From Halorientalis sp. (GTDB taxonomy: Archaea > Halobacteriota > Halobacteria > Halobacteriales > Haloarculaceae): DNA of 56,626 bases. Where the stretch lies: NCBI RefSeq assembly GCF_028275115.1, contig NZ_JAQCNH010000040.1, positions 1 to 56,626 on the forward strand, written 5' to 3'. The notes beneath the pieces are model-generated. The model saw nothing but the letters and a program-made list of their open reading frames with translations, made no database searches and was not told where the DNA came from. Positions 8,359 to 17,924 of the stretch are shown here, in pieces (within the stretch, counting starts at the first letter, position 1; every line of letters begins with the position of its first letter). The position numbers and the translations under genes were made by a program.

Positions 8359-9668
8359 GGGGACTCGTCCTCGGCGGCACCAGTTCCGGCGTCGGCAAGA
8401 CCGTCGCCACCCTCGCGGTCCTTCGGGCCGTCGAGGACGCTGGCCACGCCGTCCAGCCCGCCAAGGCTGGTCCGGACTTCATCGACCCGAGCCACCACAC
8501 GGTCGTCGCGGACCGCCCCTCGCGAACGCTGGACGCGTGGCTCGAAGGGGAAGACGGCCTCCGACGCAACTACCACCGCGGTGCCGGTGACCTCTGTCTC
8601 GTCGAGGGGGTGATGGGACTGTACGACGGCGACGGCTCCAGCACGGCGATGGTCGCCGAGGCGCTCGACCTCCCCGTCGTCCTCGTCGTGGACGCGAAAG
8701 CCGGCATGGAGAGCGTCGCCGCCACTGCACTCGGGTTCCGGGAGTACGCAACCCGCATCGGCCGCGACATCGACGTGGCCGGTGTCGTTGCTCAGCGCGC
8801 CCACGGCGGCCGCCACGCCGACGGCATCCGCGAGGCCCTACCCGCGGAACTCACCTACTTCGGCCGGATTCCCCCGACGCCCGAACTGGAGATTCCGGAC
8901 CGCCATCTGGGCCTGGAGATGGGTGCGGAATCGCCTGTCGAGGACGACGCGCTCGCGGCGGCAGCCGAACACCTCCGCGTCGACGCGCTCCTGGACGCGG
9001 CACGGGAACCGCCAGAACCGGACACCGGGGATGGGAGCAACCCCAGTGCCGAAGGCTCGGCGGACGGCAGGGTCGCCGTCGCGGACGACGCTGCCTTCTG
9101 CTTCCGGTACCCGGCCACGCTGGAACGCCTCCGGGCCCGGGCCGACCTAGTGACGTTCGCACCCACTGACGGCGACGACCTGCCCGACTGCGACGGCGTC
9201 TATCTTCCCGGCGGCTACCCCGAGCTCTACGTCGACGAACTCGCGGCGGGCCCGGCGCTCTCGACCGTCGGCGACCGGGCAAGCGACGGTCTGCCGATTC
9301 TCGGCGAGTGCGGCGGGTTGATGACGCTCGCGGAGTCACTGACGACCGCCGAGGGCGAGACCCGCGAGATGGCCGGTGTCCTCCCCGCCGAAATCGAAAT
9401 GCGCGACCGATACCAGGCGCTCGACCACGTCGAGATGCGGGCCACCGACGGGACACTCACCGCCGACGCTGGCGAGTGCCTTCGAGGGCACGAGTTCCAC
9501 TACAGCGAAGCGTCGGTGGGCCGGGACGCCCGTTTCGCCTTCGAGATGGAACGCGGCGACGGGATGGACGGCGACTACGACGGCCTCACGGAGTATCGGA
9601 CGCTGGGCACGTACGCGCACGTCCACCCGGAGAGCGGCGCATTCGACCGGTTTCTGGAGCAGCTCTGA
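8355..9668 (+). CDS. cbiA: cobyrinic acid a,c-diamide synthase (CbiA/CobB)
   Basis: 437 aa. The N-terminal dethiobiotin-synthetase-like ATPase has P-loop GGTSSGVGKT (about 7-16) and the FIDPSHH substrate loop. The C-terminal class I glutamine amidotransferase-like domain contains GVYLPGGYPELY and ILGECGGLMTLAE with the nucleophile Cys. It uses ATP and glutamine to amidate the a and c side chains of (hydrogeno)cobyrinate. A low-complexity Pro/Asp/Gly linker joins the two domains near residues 218-238. Coupled to cobT by a 4-nt ATGA overlap. Confidence 0.93.
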   Translation: MRGLVLGGTSSGVGKTVATLAVLRAVEDAGHAVQPAKAGPDFIDPSHHTVVADRPSRTLDAWLEGEDGLRRNYHRGAGDLCLVEGVMGLYDGDGSSTAMVAEALDLPVVLVVDAKAGMESVAATALGFREYATRIGRDIDVAGVVAQRAHGGRHADGIREALPAELTYFGRIPPTPELEIPDRHLGLEMGAESPVEDDALAAAAEHLRVDALLDAAREPPEPDTGDGSNPSAEGSADGRVAVADDAAFCFRYPATLERLRARADLVTFAPTDGDDLPDCDGVYLPGGYPELYVDELAAGPALSTVGDRASDGLPILGECGGLMTLAESLTTAEGETREMAGVLPAEIEMRDRYQALDHVEMRATDGTLTADAGECLRGHEFHYSEASVGRDARFAFEMERGDGMDGDYDGLTEYRTLGTYAHVHPESGAFDRFLEQL

Positions 9669-9770
9669 CCGGTTTCGGTCTGTCTAATCCACACGCTTAA
9701 CAGATACCGATTCGCGTGGTTCACTCGTGCGCTATCGTACTCACAGCGGGCGGTCTCTGGGGAAGCGACG

Positions 9771-10571
9771 ATGACGGTTCTCGATCAGTTCCGCCTGGAC
9801 GGCGAGGTCGCACTCGTCACCGGGGCGGCAAGCGGCATCGGGGAGGCCTACGCCGAGGCGATGGCCGAGGCCGGTGCCGACGTGGCGCTCGCGGACATCG
9901 ACACGTCGGGCCTCGCCGAGACGGCCGAGCAACTCCGAGCCGAGACGGAGGCGGCAGTTCTCTCCATCGAGACCGACGTGACCGCGGCGGACGACGTCGA
10001 GCGGATGGTCGAGCGAACCGTCGACGAACTCGGCGGACTGGACGTCTGTTTCGCGAACGCCGGTATCTCGGGGCTCGGTAACAAGATTACGAACGTCTCG
10101 CTGGAGGACTGGCGGGAGGTCAACGAGGTGAATCTCGACGGTGTGTTTCTGACGACCAGAGAGGCGGGCGCGGTCATGGAAAAACAGGGCCACGGTCGGC
10201 TCGTCGTCACCGCATCGATGCTGAGCTTCGTCGCGGAGCCTGCTATCGGAATCGGTCCGTACGTTGCCTCGAAAGGCGGGGTCAAACAGCTGACGAAACA
10301 ACTCGCCGTCGAACTCGCCCCGACGGTGCGGGTCAACGCGGTCTGCCCGGGGTACGTTCGGACCAGCATCGGCCACGGACTCCTGACCGAGACCGCCGCC
10401 GAATCGCCGGCCGTCGAAGACCTCCACGACGAAATCGCGGGCCGGACACCGCTGGGGCGGTTCGCCGAACCGAAGGAGCTCAAGGGTATCGCTCTCTATC
10501 TCGCCTCCGAGGCGTCCTCGTACTGTACCGGTTCGACGTTCGTGATCGACGGGGGCTGGACCGCGATCTGA
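9771..10571 (+). CDS. short-chain dehydrogenase/reductase (SDR, classical)
   Basis: 266 aa Rossmann oxidoreductase. Cofactor motif TGAASGIG is at residues 17-24, with an Asp-rich DIDTSG after strand 2 that favours NAD over NADP. NAG is at 96-98, a catalytic Ser lies in TASMLS (about 148-152), and YVASK gives Tyr164/Lys168. The C-terminus has the usual YCTGSTFVIDGGW. Substrate cannot be read from the sequence. It stands alone between cbiA (102 nt upstream) and a convergent hydrolase. Confidence 0.9.
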   Translation: MTVLDQFRLDGEVALVTGAASGIGEAYAEAMAEAGADVALADIDTSGLAETAEQLRAETEAAVLSIETDVTAADDVERMVERTVDELGGLDVCFANAGISGLGNKITNVSLEDWREVNEVNLDGVFLTTREAGAVMEKQGHGRLVVTASMLSFVAEPAIGIGPYVASKGGVKQLTKQLAVELAPTVRVNAVCPGYVRTSIGHGLLTETAAESPAVEDLHDEIAGRTPLGRFAEPKELKGIALYLASEASSYCTGSTFVIDGGWTAI

Positions 10572-10586
10572 GCGGCGAAAAGCGGG

Positions 10587-11411
10587 TCAGTACACGTCTT
10601 CGAGGAACTCCCGAATCGCGGCGTTTGCCGCCTCGGGGTTCTCCGTATTCGAGGAGTGACCCGCCTCTGGAATCAGTTCCATCCGGGCGTCGGGGAGCTG
10701 GTCGGCCATCGGCTTGGCACGTTCGGGTTCGATCGAGATGTCCTCCTCGCCGTGGGTAATCAGGACTGGCACGTCGATCTCGTCCAGTCGGTCCGCGACA
10801 CCGGGGCGGTGGAGCCAGGACTGAACCTCGTTGTAGACGGCGTCGCCGGGGTACGTGAGCCAGCGGTCCGTCCAGTGGTCGACGAGGTCGGCGTTCTCCT
10901 CGATGGTCGTCTCGCCGAACAGCATCTCCGAGACGATCTCCGTCATCGGCTCTGGGACGTCGCCGGCGGCTCTCGTCGACTCGATCCAGTCTGTGTAGAG
11001 GTCCTGTTCACTCTCGTCGTGGGGGGTCGCCATGCTGTCGATCAAGACGAGGCCATCGAGCATCTCGGGATACCGGAGGGCGAACCGAAGCGCCGTGAAT
11101 CCGCCCATGGACATCCCGGCGAGGACACAGGAATCTACGTCTTTCGCGTCCATGAGGACCCGGCAGTCGTCGGCCAGGTCGGCCAGGTCGTAGGAGTCGT
11201 CGTACCGGTCGGTGCGGGCGCGGAGGTTGTACGCGATGGTTCGGTAGTCGTCGGAGAGGGCCGCTAGCTGGGGTTCGAACATCGTCCAGTCCATCAGCGT
11301 CCCGTGGGCGAACACGACGGGCGGTCCCGAACCGCGTTCCTCGGAGACGGTCTCGGTGCGATGGCGGTAGAGCTGTGTCGCCGGGTCTGGGTCCGCGGGC
11401 AGGTCTGACAT
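10587..11411 (-). CDS. alpha/beta-fold hydrolase
   Basis: 274 aa from ATG 11411 (the open frame extends further upstream without homology). The oxyanion HG is in VVFAHGTLMDW, the nucleophile elbow GMSMGG has Ser101, an acid lies in ITHGEEDISIEPERA and the catalytic His in EAGHSSNTENPE. Substrate unknown; the cap region is compatible with esterase, lactonase or C-C hydrolase activity. A TATA-like TTTTACAC about 26 nt before the start supports this ATG. Divergent from dacZ, 154 nt apart. Confidence 0.9.
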   Translation of the reverse strand: MSDLPADPDPATQLYRHRTETVSEERGSGPPVVFAHGTLMDWTMFEPQLAALSDDYRTIAYNLRARTDRYDDSYDLADLADDCRVLMDAKDVDSCVLAGMSMGGFTALRFALRYPEMLDGLVLIDSMATPHDESEQDLYTDWIESTRAAGDVPEPMTEIVSEMLFGETTIEENADLVDHWTDRWLTYPGDAVYNEVQSWLHRPGVADRLDEIDVPVLITHGEEDISIEPERAKPMADQLPDARMELIPEAGHSSNTENPEAANAAIREFLEDVY

Positions 11412-11534
11412 GCCACGCACCACGGAGGCCGGGTGTAAAAACACTGTCTCCCAGCAGTGGGGGTCCGGACCGGGCGGAGCCGTGCCGGCCGCGGGTCTGA
11501 CGGACGCAGGACGGGCGCGAGACGGGGCCACAAC

Positions 11535-11542
11535 ATTTAATC
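11535..11542 (+). promoter_or_regulatory. TATA-like box of dacZ-mscS
   Basis: ATTTAATC centred 28 nt before ATG 11566. It decides the dacZ start against the longer open frame and implies a leaderless mRNA covering both dacZ and the overlapping mscS-like gene. Confidence 0.6.
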
Positions 11543-11565
11543 ACACAAGACGGGTCGATACAGCA

Positions 11566-12378
11566 ATGAGTGACTTGCGTGGGCTAGTTGAGGACCTCGT
11601 GTCCGAAGTGGACGCCGTTTTTCTCTTTTCCCCGAGTGTTTCGTTCTACGAGTTCTTCGAGGACGAAGACGACACGCCGGTCGTAGTCGTCGCACCCGAG
11701 GACTCGGTCGGCGCCGACGAGTTCGTCAAACTGCCGCTCGAATTCAACGACGTGGCCAGTCGCGTCCGATACGGGGTCGAAGGCGCGATGGAGCAGGGTC
11801 TCGTCGGCGACGAGGACGAGATCGCCTGTGCCGTCAGGACGTTCGACGGGGACATCGATACCCTGATGCGGGTCGAAGCCAGCGACTTCTCTGCCTCCGG
11901 CGTATACGAGTTGTTCGTCAACTCTCGGGCCGAGCCCTCCGTCATCCGGGACGTGCTCGAAGTGGCGGTCGAACTCGGAAAAAAGGGCCAGAAGGGCAAG
12001 CCCGTCGGCGCACTGTTCGTCGTCGGGGACGCGGGGAAAGTGATGAACAAGTCCCGTCCGCTCTCCTACAACCCTTTCGAGAAGTCCCACGTTCACGTCG
12101 GTGACCCCATCGTGAACGTGATGCTCAAGGAGTTCTCCCGGCTAGACGGTGCGTTCGTCATCTCCGACTCGGGGAAGATCGTCTCCGCCTATCGCTACCT
12201 CGAACCCTCGGCAGAGGGCGTCGACATCCCCAAAGGTCTGGGGGCGCGTCACATGGCTGCTGGCGCGGTCACGCGAGACACGAACGCCGTGGCCATCGTC
12301 CTGAGCGAGAGTGACGGCCTCGTCCGGGCGTTCAAAGGCGGTGAACTGATACTCGACCTCGACCCGGAGGAGTACTGA
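11566..12378 (+). CDS. dacZ: archaeal diadenylate cyclase DacZ
   Basis: 270 aa. The C-terminal half is a DisA_N/DAC domain with LDGAFVISDSGKI (DGA motif, Asp194) and GARHMAAGAVT (RHR-equivalent, about 226-235), the residues that bind and condense two ATP into c-di-AMP. The N-terminal about 130 residues are the archaeal extension, possibly a pyruvate-kinase-C-like fold. In haloarchaea c-di-AMP is linked to osmotic balance and its level must be controlled. The stop overlaps the start of a mechanosensitive-channel gene, pointing to a shared osmoregulatory role. Confidence 0.93.
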   Translation: MSDLRGLVEDLVSEVDAVFLFSPSVSFYEFFEDEDDTPVVVVAPEDSVGADEFVKLPLEFNDVASRVRYGVEGAMEQGLVGDEDEIACAVRTFDGDIDTLMRVEASDFSASGVYELFVNSRAEPSVIRDVLEVAVELGKKGQKGKPVGALFVVGDAGKVMNKSRPLSYNPFEKSHVHVGDPIVNVMLKEFSRLDGAFVISDSGKIVSAYRYLEPSAEGVDIPKGLGARHMAAGAVTRDTNAVAIVLSESDGLVRAFKGGELILDLDPEEY

Positions 12379-13157
12379 TGTCACTGCACGAGTCGGTTCT
12401 GCGGTACCTGACGAGTTCGCCCTTTCTCGCCGCGAGCACGATTTTCGTCCTCGGACTGAGCGCCGGCTACCTGCTGGGTCGGTTCGTCAGGCGGGTGTTG
12501 CGGGCCATCGGTCTCCCGGACGCGGTCGAGGGGACGGCCTTCGAGCGAAGCGCGCGCGGCCTCGGCACGTCGACGGTCGGCCTGCTCTCACAGCTCGTGT
12601 CTTTCTCCGTGTATCTCGGGACGACTATCGCGGCGCTCGATGTGGCCGGGCTGCTGCCGATGGCGGCCGTTCTTCCGTTCTTCGCCGCCGTCCTCCCCCA
12701 GGTGGTCATCGCCGTGCTGGCGGTCATCGCTGGACTGGTCGTGGGTGACAAGGCGGCGCTGCTGGTCAGCGAACTCCTACGCGGCGTCAAACTCCCCGAA
12801 GCCGGGCTGATCCCGTCGCTCGTCAAGTACAGTATCTTCTACATCGCCGGGCTGATCGCCTTGAACCAGCTCAACGTCTCCACACAGGCCCTGCTCATCA
12901 TGCTGGCCGCGTACGTCTTCGGCGCGATATTTCTCGGCGGACTGGCTTTCCGCGACCTGCTGTCGGCCGGTGCGGTCGGGGTTTACCTCCTGCTGCACGA
13001 GCCTTACAGCATCGGGGACGAGATCCGTGTCGGTGACCGCACGGGCGTTGTTCAGGAGGTAGACCTGTTCGTCACACACGTCGAGAACGACGGCACCGAG
13101 TACATCATCCCGAACCAGCAGATTCTGCGGAAGGGAATCGTCCGGATCCGAGAGTAA
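12378..13157 (+). CDS. MscS-like mechanosensitive ion channel
   Basis: 259 aa. Hydrophobic helices lie at about 15-35, 70-95, 100-125, 148-168 and 170-205, followed by the MscS beta domain: PYSIGDEIRVGDRTGVVQEVDLF is split across the pore-cytosol junction and the protein ends with EYIIPNQQILRKGIVRIRE. It lacks the long alpha/beta vestibule of E. coli MscS, so it is a minimal form. It overlaps the dacZ stop (TGATG) and is co-translated with it. Role inferred: ion or osmolyte release on hypo-osmotic shock, possibly gated or tuned by c-di-AMP. Confidence 0.85.
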   Translation: MSLHESVLRYLTSSPFLAASTIFVLGLSAGYLLGRFVRRVLRAIGLPDAVEGTAFERSARGLGTSTVGLLSQLVSFSVYLGTTIAALDVAGLLPMAAVLPFFAAVLPQVVIAVLAVIAGLVVGDKAALLVSELLRGVKLPEAGLIPSLVKYSIFYIAGLIALNQLNVSTQALLIMLAAYVFGAIFLGGLAFRDLLSAGAVGVYLLLHEPYSIGDEIRVGDRTGVVQEVDLFVTHVENDGTEYIIPNQQILRKGIVRIRE

Positions 13158-13238
13158 AACGACGACGGCGCTGTCTCCCCGCCCTACTCACTCACCCCGC
13201 TCGTTACCTAATAACGGGGGCTCAGCGCCTGTAGTCAG

Positions 13239-13817
13239 CTAAACTTCCTCCGCCGGGACACCCGCGACCGTGGCATCCGGGGGCACGTCCTCGGTGACCA
13301 GCGAATTCGCCGCGACCTGTGCGCCCGCGCCGACCTCAACGCCCGGCAACACGATGGCCCCCGCGCCGATCATCGCCCGCTCGCCGACGACGACCTCGCC
13401 AGTCCGGTACTCCTCCTGCAGGAACTCGTGGCAGAGCAGGGTGACGTCGTAGCCGATGATGGCGTGGTCTTCGACGGTGACGAGTTCGGGCCAGAACACG
13501 TCCGGCGTCGACTCCAGCCCCCAAGACACCCCCTCGCCGACGGTGACACCGATGCGGCGCAGTAGCCAGCTCTTCAGCCGGAGGCTCGGCGCGATTCGAG
13601 CGAGGACGATCACCACGTAGTTGAGACAGACGCGGACGAAACTGCGCGCCTCCAGCCAGTGCTGGAGGGAGTTTCTCGGCCCCCGTGTGACGTGAACGGT
13701 AGTGGCCTCGTGGCGTTCGGGACGGCTCCCCTGGTCGCCGCTCCCGTCGCTTGTTTCCGCCCCCGAACCGTCCGCTTGGTCGTCAGTCACGACCGCCGGT
13801 TGGAGAGCGACCGACAT
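13239..13817 (-). CDS. left-handed beta-helix (hexapeptide) acyltransferase
   Basis: 192 aa from ATG 13817. An N-terminal low-complexity Asp/Ser/Gly stretch (about 12-40) is followed by an amphipathic helix and then hexapeptide repeats (VTVEDHAIIGYDV, VVVGERAMIGAGAIVLPGVEVGAGAQVAANSLV). The end VPPDATVAGVPAEEV is the typical trimeric acetyltransferase finish. Acceptor unknown; sugar or antibiotic-type O-acetylation is possible. Monocistronic between mscS (convergent) and purD (same strand, 120 nt). Confidence 0.85.
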   Translation of the reverse strand: MSVALQPAVVTDDQADGSGAETSDGSGDQGSRPERHEATTVHVTRGPRNSLQHWLEARSFVRVCLNYVVIVLARIAPSLRLKSWLLRRIGVTVGEGVSWGLESTPDVFWPELVTVEDHAIIGYDVTLLCHEFLQEEYRTGEVVVGERAMIGAGAIVLPGVEVGAGAQVAANSLVTEDVPPDATVAGVPAEEV

Positions 13818-13940
13818 CAAAGGTGCCCATCGGCTACCCGACGCCGGTGTCCACGGCCGGGTTGACGGGACGTCTGCTCACCGCCCGAAGCCTACCGGGG
13901 CTGAAAACCACCCCGTCCCGGTCGCCGGGTGGGTGGTCGC

Positions 13941-15227
13941 TTAGTCGCGTAACTCCGCCATGTGGTCGATGCGACGCTGGACGAGGTCGGGCTTGCCGAT
14001 GTCGTGGCGGACGCGCAGGCCTTCGGAGCCGGTGCGCTGGAGTGCGTCCTCGGCGACGTCTTCGGCCTCGGTGATCGAATCGGCCACACCGACGACGGCG
14101 AAAGAACGGGAGGTCGTCGTGTAGATGCCGTCGTCGCGCTCGTCGACCGAGGCATAGAAGAGGAGCGCGTCGCCCGCGGACTCGGTGTCGATCTGGACCC
14201 TCGCGCCGGCCTCGGGGTCGGTCGGGTAGCCGTCCGGAACGGCGTACTTACAGACGGTGGCCTGGCGCTGGAAGGCCAGTTTCGGCAGTTTCTCCCCGTC
14301 GCGAGCAGCCGTCAACACGTCGAGGAAGTCTGTGTTCAGCACGGGCAGGGTGTTCATCGCCTCGGGGTCGCCAAAGCGAGCGTTGAACTCGACCACTTTG
14401 ATGCCCTCGGTGGTGAGCATGAACTGGCCGTACAGTACCCCTTTGTAGCCGTCCAGCGCGTCCACGACGGCACGCAGTACGTCCACAGCGCCGTGGTACT
14501 CGTCTTCGGTCATGAACGGGAGTTCCAGCGACGCGTCGCTGTAACTGCCCATGCCACCCGTGTTGGGCCCCTCGTCGTCCTCGTACGCACGTTTGTGGTC
14601 CTGCACGGCGGGCGTGACACGCAGCTCGCCGTTGGCGACGAACGCCTGAATGGTGAACTCCTCGCCGATCAGTCGCTCTTCGAGGACGATCCGGTCGTAA
14701 TCCGAATCGCGGATGTACGCCTTGGCTTCCTCGGCGGTCACCTGGTCGCCGATGACCCGGACACCCTTGCCGCCGGTGAGGCCGGCAGGCTTCACCGCGA
14801 GGTCGCCGTCGTAGTCGTCGATGTACTCGCAGGCGGCTTCGGCGTCCCGGAACTCCTCGAAGTCGGGACAGCCCGGCACCTCCTCTTTCTCCATGAAGCG
14901 GCGCTGGAATCCCTTGTCCGTCTCGATGCGAGCCTCCGCCTCCTGCGGGCCGAACGTGTAGATGCCCGCGTCGTCCAGCGCGTCGGCGACACCGGCTTCC
15001 AGCGCCGCTTCCGGGCCGATGACCGCGAGGTCGGCACCCACGTCCTCGGCGTAGGAGACGACCGCGGGCGGGGTCGTCGTGTCCAGCGTCTCGAAACCTT
15101 CCGAGAGCTCGGCGATGCCGGGATTCCGGTTGCCGGCACAGGCGTACAGGTCGGCGTCGTCGGCCAGCGCGCGAGCGATGGCGTGCTCGCGACCACCGCC
15201 GCCCACCAGCAGCACGGTCTCTGTCAT
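13941..15227 (-). CDS. purD: phosphoribosylamine-glycine ligase
   Basis: 428 aa, normal length. The N-domain has VLLVGGGGREHAIARAL, a central ATP-grasp region has KPAGLTGGKGVRV and ..GGMGSYSDASLELPFM, and the metal site is VVEFNARFGDPE. It joins glycine to phosphoribosylamine in step two of purine synthesis, in the cytoplasm. The ATG at 15227 immediately precedes the conserved N-terminal strand. Divergent from the DUF255 gene, 105 nt apart. Confidence 0.96.
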   Translation of the reverse strand: MTETVLLVGGGGREHAIARALADDADLYACAGNRNPGIAELSEGFETLDTTTPPAVVSYAEDVGADLAVIGPEAALEAGVADALDDAGIYTFGPQEAEARIETDKGFQRRFMEKEEVPGCPDFEEFRDAEAACEYIDDYDGDLAVKPAGLTGGKGVRVIGDQVTAEEAKAYIRDSDYDRIVLEERLIGEEFTIQAFVANGELRVTPAVQDHKRAYEDDEGPNTGGMGSYSDASLELPFMTEDEYHGAVDVLRAVVDALDGYKGVLYGQFMLTTEGIKVVEFNARFGDPEAMNTLPVLNTDFLDVLTAARDGEKLPKLAFQRQATVCKYAVPDGYPTDPEAGARVQIDTESAGDALLFYASVDERDDGIYTTTSRSFAVVGVADSITEAEDVAEDALQRTGSEGLRVRHDIGKPDLVQRRIDHMAELRD

Positions 15228-15332
15228 AGGGGAACCCGCGAACTACGCTCACGTAAGCGTTGCCATAGAGCCCACCGGAGGCCCCGACGGATGCGTCCCC
15301 GCTCTCAAGTATCCGGCCCGCGTAACCACTCT

Positions 15333-17474
15333 ATGACCGACGCGGCCCCCATCGACCGCAATCGTCTCGACGCGGAAGAGAGCCCGTATCTCCGCCAGCA
15401 CGCTGACAATCCGGTCAACTGGCAACCGTGGGACGACGACGCCCTCGACGCCGCCCACGAACGCGACGTACCGATCTTCCTCTCGGTCGGCTACTCGGCC
15501 TGTCACTGGTGTCACGTCATGGAGGAGGAGTCCTTCGAGGACCCCGACATCGCACGCACGCTCAACGACGACTTCGTCCCGATCAAGGTCGACCGCGAGG
15601 AACGACCTGACCTCGACTCGATCTATCAGTCCATCTGCCAGATGACACAGGGGACCGGCGGCTGGCCGCTCTCCGTGTTCCTCACACCCGACGGCGAGCC
15701 GTTCTTCGTCGGGACGTACTTTCCGCCCGAATCCAAACGCGGGATGCCCGGCTTCGGCGAGTTGCTCTCGGACATCTCGGAGAGTTGGGAGGCCGAGCGC
15801 GAGGAGATCGAGCAACGCGCCGAGAAGTGGACGGACGCGGTCCGGGGCGAACTCGAGGAGACACCCGAATCCGCCGGCGACGCCCCGATGGAGACCCTCG
15901 ACGCGGCCGCGCAGGCCGCCGTCCGCGGGGCCGACCGCGACCACGGTGGCTGGGGCCGCGGCCAGAAGTTTCCCCAGGCCGGGCGCATCCACGTTCTCCT
16001 GCGCGCCCACCAGCAGACGGGCCGCGAGGAGTACCGCGCGGTCGCCACCGAGGCGCTCGACGCGATGGTCGAGGGCGGCCTCTACGACCACGTCGGCGGT
16101 GGTTTCCACCGCTACTGCACGGACCGAGACTGGACCGTCCCGCACTTCGAGAAGATGCTGTACGACAACGCCGAGATTCCGCGCGCGCTACTGTCGGGCT
16201 ACCAGGCGACGGGCGACCAGCGCTACCGCGAGTACGCGCTGGAAACCCTGGAGTTCGTCACTCGAGAGCTCCAGCACCCAGACGGAGGCTTTTTCAGCAC
16301 GCTCGACGCCCAGAGCGAGGCTGAGTCCGGCGAGCAAGCGGAAGGCGCGTTCTACGTCTGGACGCCCGAGGCGGTCCGGGAGGCCGTCGACGGTGTGGAC
16401 TTCGAGGCCGTGGCTGCCGACACCGCCGCCGACCTGTTCTGTGACCGCTACGGCGTCACCGACCCCGGGAACTTCGAGGGCCAGACGGTACTGACGGTCG
16501 TGGCCGGCGTCGACGACCTCGCGGACGCCTACGACCTCGACTCCGACACGGTAGCGGCGGTCCTCGACCGGGCGACGGCGGCCGTCTTCGCGGCCCGCAG
16601 GGGTCGGCCGCGGCCGCGGCGCGACGAGAAAGTCCTCGCCGGCTGGAACGGACTGATGCTGTCGACGTACGCCGAGGCCGGCCTCGTCGCGGGTCCCGAG
16701 GCCGCCGAGCCGGCCGTCGAGGCGCTCGATTTCATCCAGGAACGCCTGTGGGACGCCGAAGAGGGCCGGCTCGCCCGACGGTACAAAGACGGCGACGTGA
16801 GCGTCGACGGCTACCTCGAAGACTACGCCTTCCTCGCGCGGGGTGCGTTCGACCTCTATCAGGTCACGGGCGACGTGGATCACCTCGCGTTCGCGCTTGA
16901 TCTCGCGCGAGCCATCGAGGCGAACTTCTGGGACGCCGACGCGGGGACGCTGTACTTCACGCCGGCCGACGGCGAGGGACTGGTCGCGCGCCCCCAGGAA
17001 CTCACCGACCAGTCGACGCCTTCTAGCGCGGGGGTCGCCGCCGGTCTGTTGTTCGCACTCGATCACTTCCTGCCCCGCGACGAGTTCGCCGACATCGGGG
17101 AGACCGTGCTGGCGACGCACGGACACGAGATTGAATCCGACCCGTTGCGCCACGCGTCGCTCGTGCTGGCCGCCGACGGTTACGAGCGCGGCGGCTACGA
17201 GCTCACCGTCGCCGCCGAGTCACTTCCCGGAGACTGGCGGGAGACCGTCGGCGAGACGTATCTCCCGGGTCGTGTCCTCACGCGCCGGCCGCCGGACGCC
17301 GACGAGTTGGCAGCGTGGCTCGACCGACTGGAACTCGACGAGGCCCCGCCGATCTGGGCCGACCGAGACGCACGCGACGGGGAGCCGACGGTGTACGCCT
17401 GTCGGGCGTTCACCTGTTCGCCCCCACGCCACGACATCGGGGCGGCCCTGGACTGGCTCGAAACCAGCGACTGA
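15333..17474 (+). CDS. thioredoxin-domain protein with DUF255 (YyaL/SSP411-like)
   Basis: 713 aa from ATG 15333. The frame is open far upstream, but that part is antisense to purD. The N-terminal DUF255 thioredoxin-like domain has NPVNWQPW and SVGYSACHWCHVMEEESF with Cys57/Cys60, then VDREERPDLDSIYQ and GTGGWPLSVFLTPDG. The rest is an (alpha/alpha)6-barrel like N-acylglucosamine epimerases: GGLYDHVGGGFHRYCTD, PHFEKMLYDNA. Widely conserved, but the reaction is unknown. The next gene is a separate thioredoxin-like protein, convergent. Confidence 0.92.
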   Translation: MTDAAPIDRNRLDAEESPYLRQHADNPVNWQPWDDDALDAAHERDVPIFLSVGYSACHWCHVMEEESFEDPDIARTLNDDFVPIKVDREERPDLDSIYQSICQMTQGTGGWPLSVFLTPDGEPFFVGTYFPPESKRGMPGFGELLSDISESWEAEREEIEQRAEKWTDAVRGELEETPESAGDAPMETLDAAAQAAVRGADRDHGGWGRGQKFPQAGRIHVLLRAHQQTGREEYRAVATEALDAMVEGGLYDHVGGGFHRYCTDRDWTVPHFEKMLYDNAEIPRALLSGYQATGDQRYREYALETLEFVTRELQHPDGGFFSTLDAQSEAESGEQAEGAFYVWTPEAVREAVDGVDFEAVAADTAADLFCDRYGVTDPGNFEGQTVLTVVAGVDDLADAYDLDSDTVAAVLDRATAAVFAARRGRPRPRRDEKVLAGWNGLMLSTYAEAGLVAGPEAAEPAVEALDFIQERLWDAEEGRLARRYKDGDVSVDGYLEDYAFLARGAFDLYQVTGDVDHLAFALDLARAIEANFWDADAGTLYFTPADGEGLVARPQELTDQSTPSSAGVAAGLLFALDHFLPRDEFADIGETVLATHGHEIESDPLRHASLVLAADGYERGGYELTVAAESLPGDWRETVGETYLPGRVLTRRPPDADELAAWLDRLELDEAPPIWADRDARDGEPTVYACRAFTCSPPRHDIGAALDWLETSD

Positions 17475-17519
17475 CCGGCCACAACGTGGTTTCGGGCCGC
17501 TCCGGGCCGGTCGGGCCAC

Positions 17520-17924
17520 TCAGGCAGTCGTTTCGATGTCTTCGAGCTCGTCGGCGAGGGCGACGGCAACGGGAACCTCCGCGTCCTCGACGAACCGGGC
17601 GAGTTCCTCGCCCGTCTCGGAGTCCACGACGGCGACCGTCGGAATGTACTCGATGCCGTACTCTTCGACGCCAGGGCCGGTCTTCGACCCGTCGTCCTCC
17701 TTCTCCGTCGGGTAGTGTTCGATCCGGTCCTCGGAGACCCCTGCCGCTCTCAGGGCCGCACCGAAGGCCGGTAGCTGTGACCGACAGTCCCTGCACCAGT
17801 CGCCACCCCAGACTTTGACCACAACGTCCTCGGCGAGGGCACGGAGCGTCTCGACCGTTTCCTCGTACGAGTCCGCGTCCCAGACCGGGTCCGGTTCCAT
17901 CGTCGCGAGTCGTCCGTCGCTCAT
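17520..17924 (-). CDS. thioredoxin-family protein
   Basis: 134 aa single thioredoxin fold with active site WGGDWCRDC (Cys44, Cys47) and a cis-Pro in EYIPTVAVVDSETGEEL. The CRDC active site is unlike classical CGPC and the protein has no signal peptide, so it is a cytosolic disulfide or redox protein of unknown partner. A CATTAAGACC TATA-like box on the minus strand near 17947-17956 lies about 27 nt before ATG 17924. Convergent with the DUF255 protein, which also has a thioredoxin-like domain. Confidence 0.85.
   Translation of the reverse strand: MSDGRLATMEPDPVWDADSYEETVETLRALAEDVVVKVWGGDWCRDCRSQLPAFGAALRAAGVSEDRIEHYPTEKEDDGSKTGPGVEEYGIEYIPTVAVVDSETGEELARFVEDAEVPVAVALADELEDIETTA

Noticed and set aside
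13962..15332. Long plus-strand open frame joined to the DUF255 gene
   Set aside because: It is antisense to purD, which has full motifs; DUF255 homology begins at ATG 15333.
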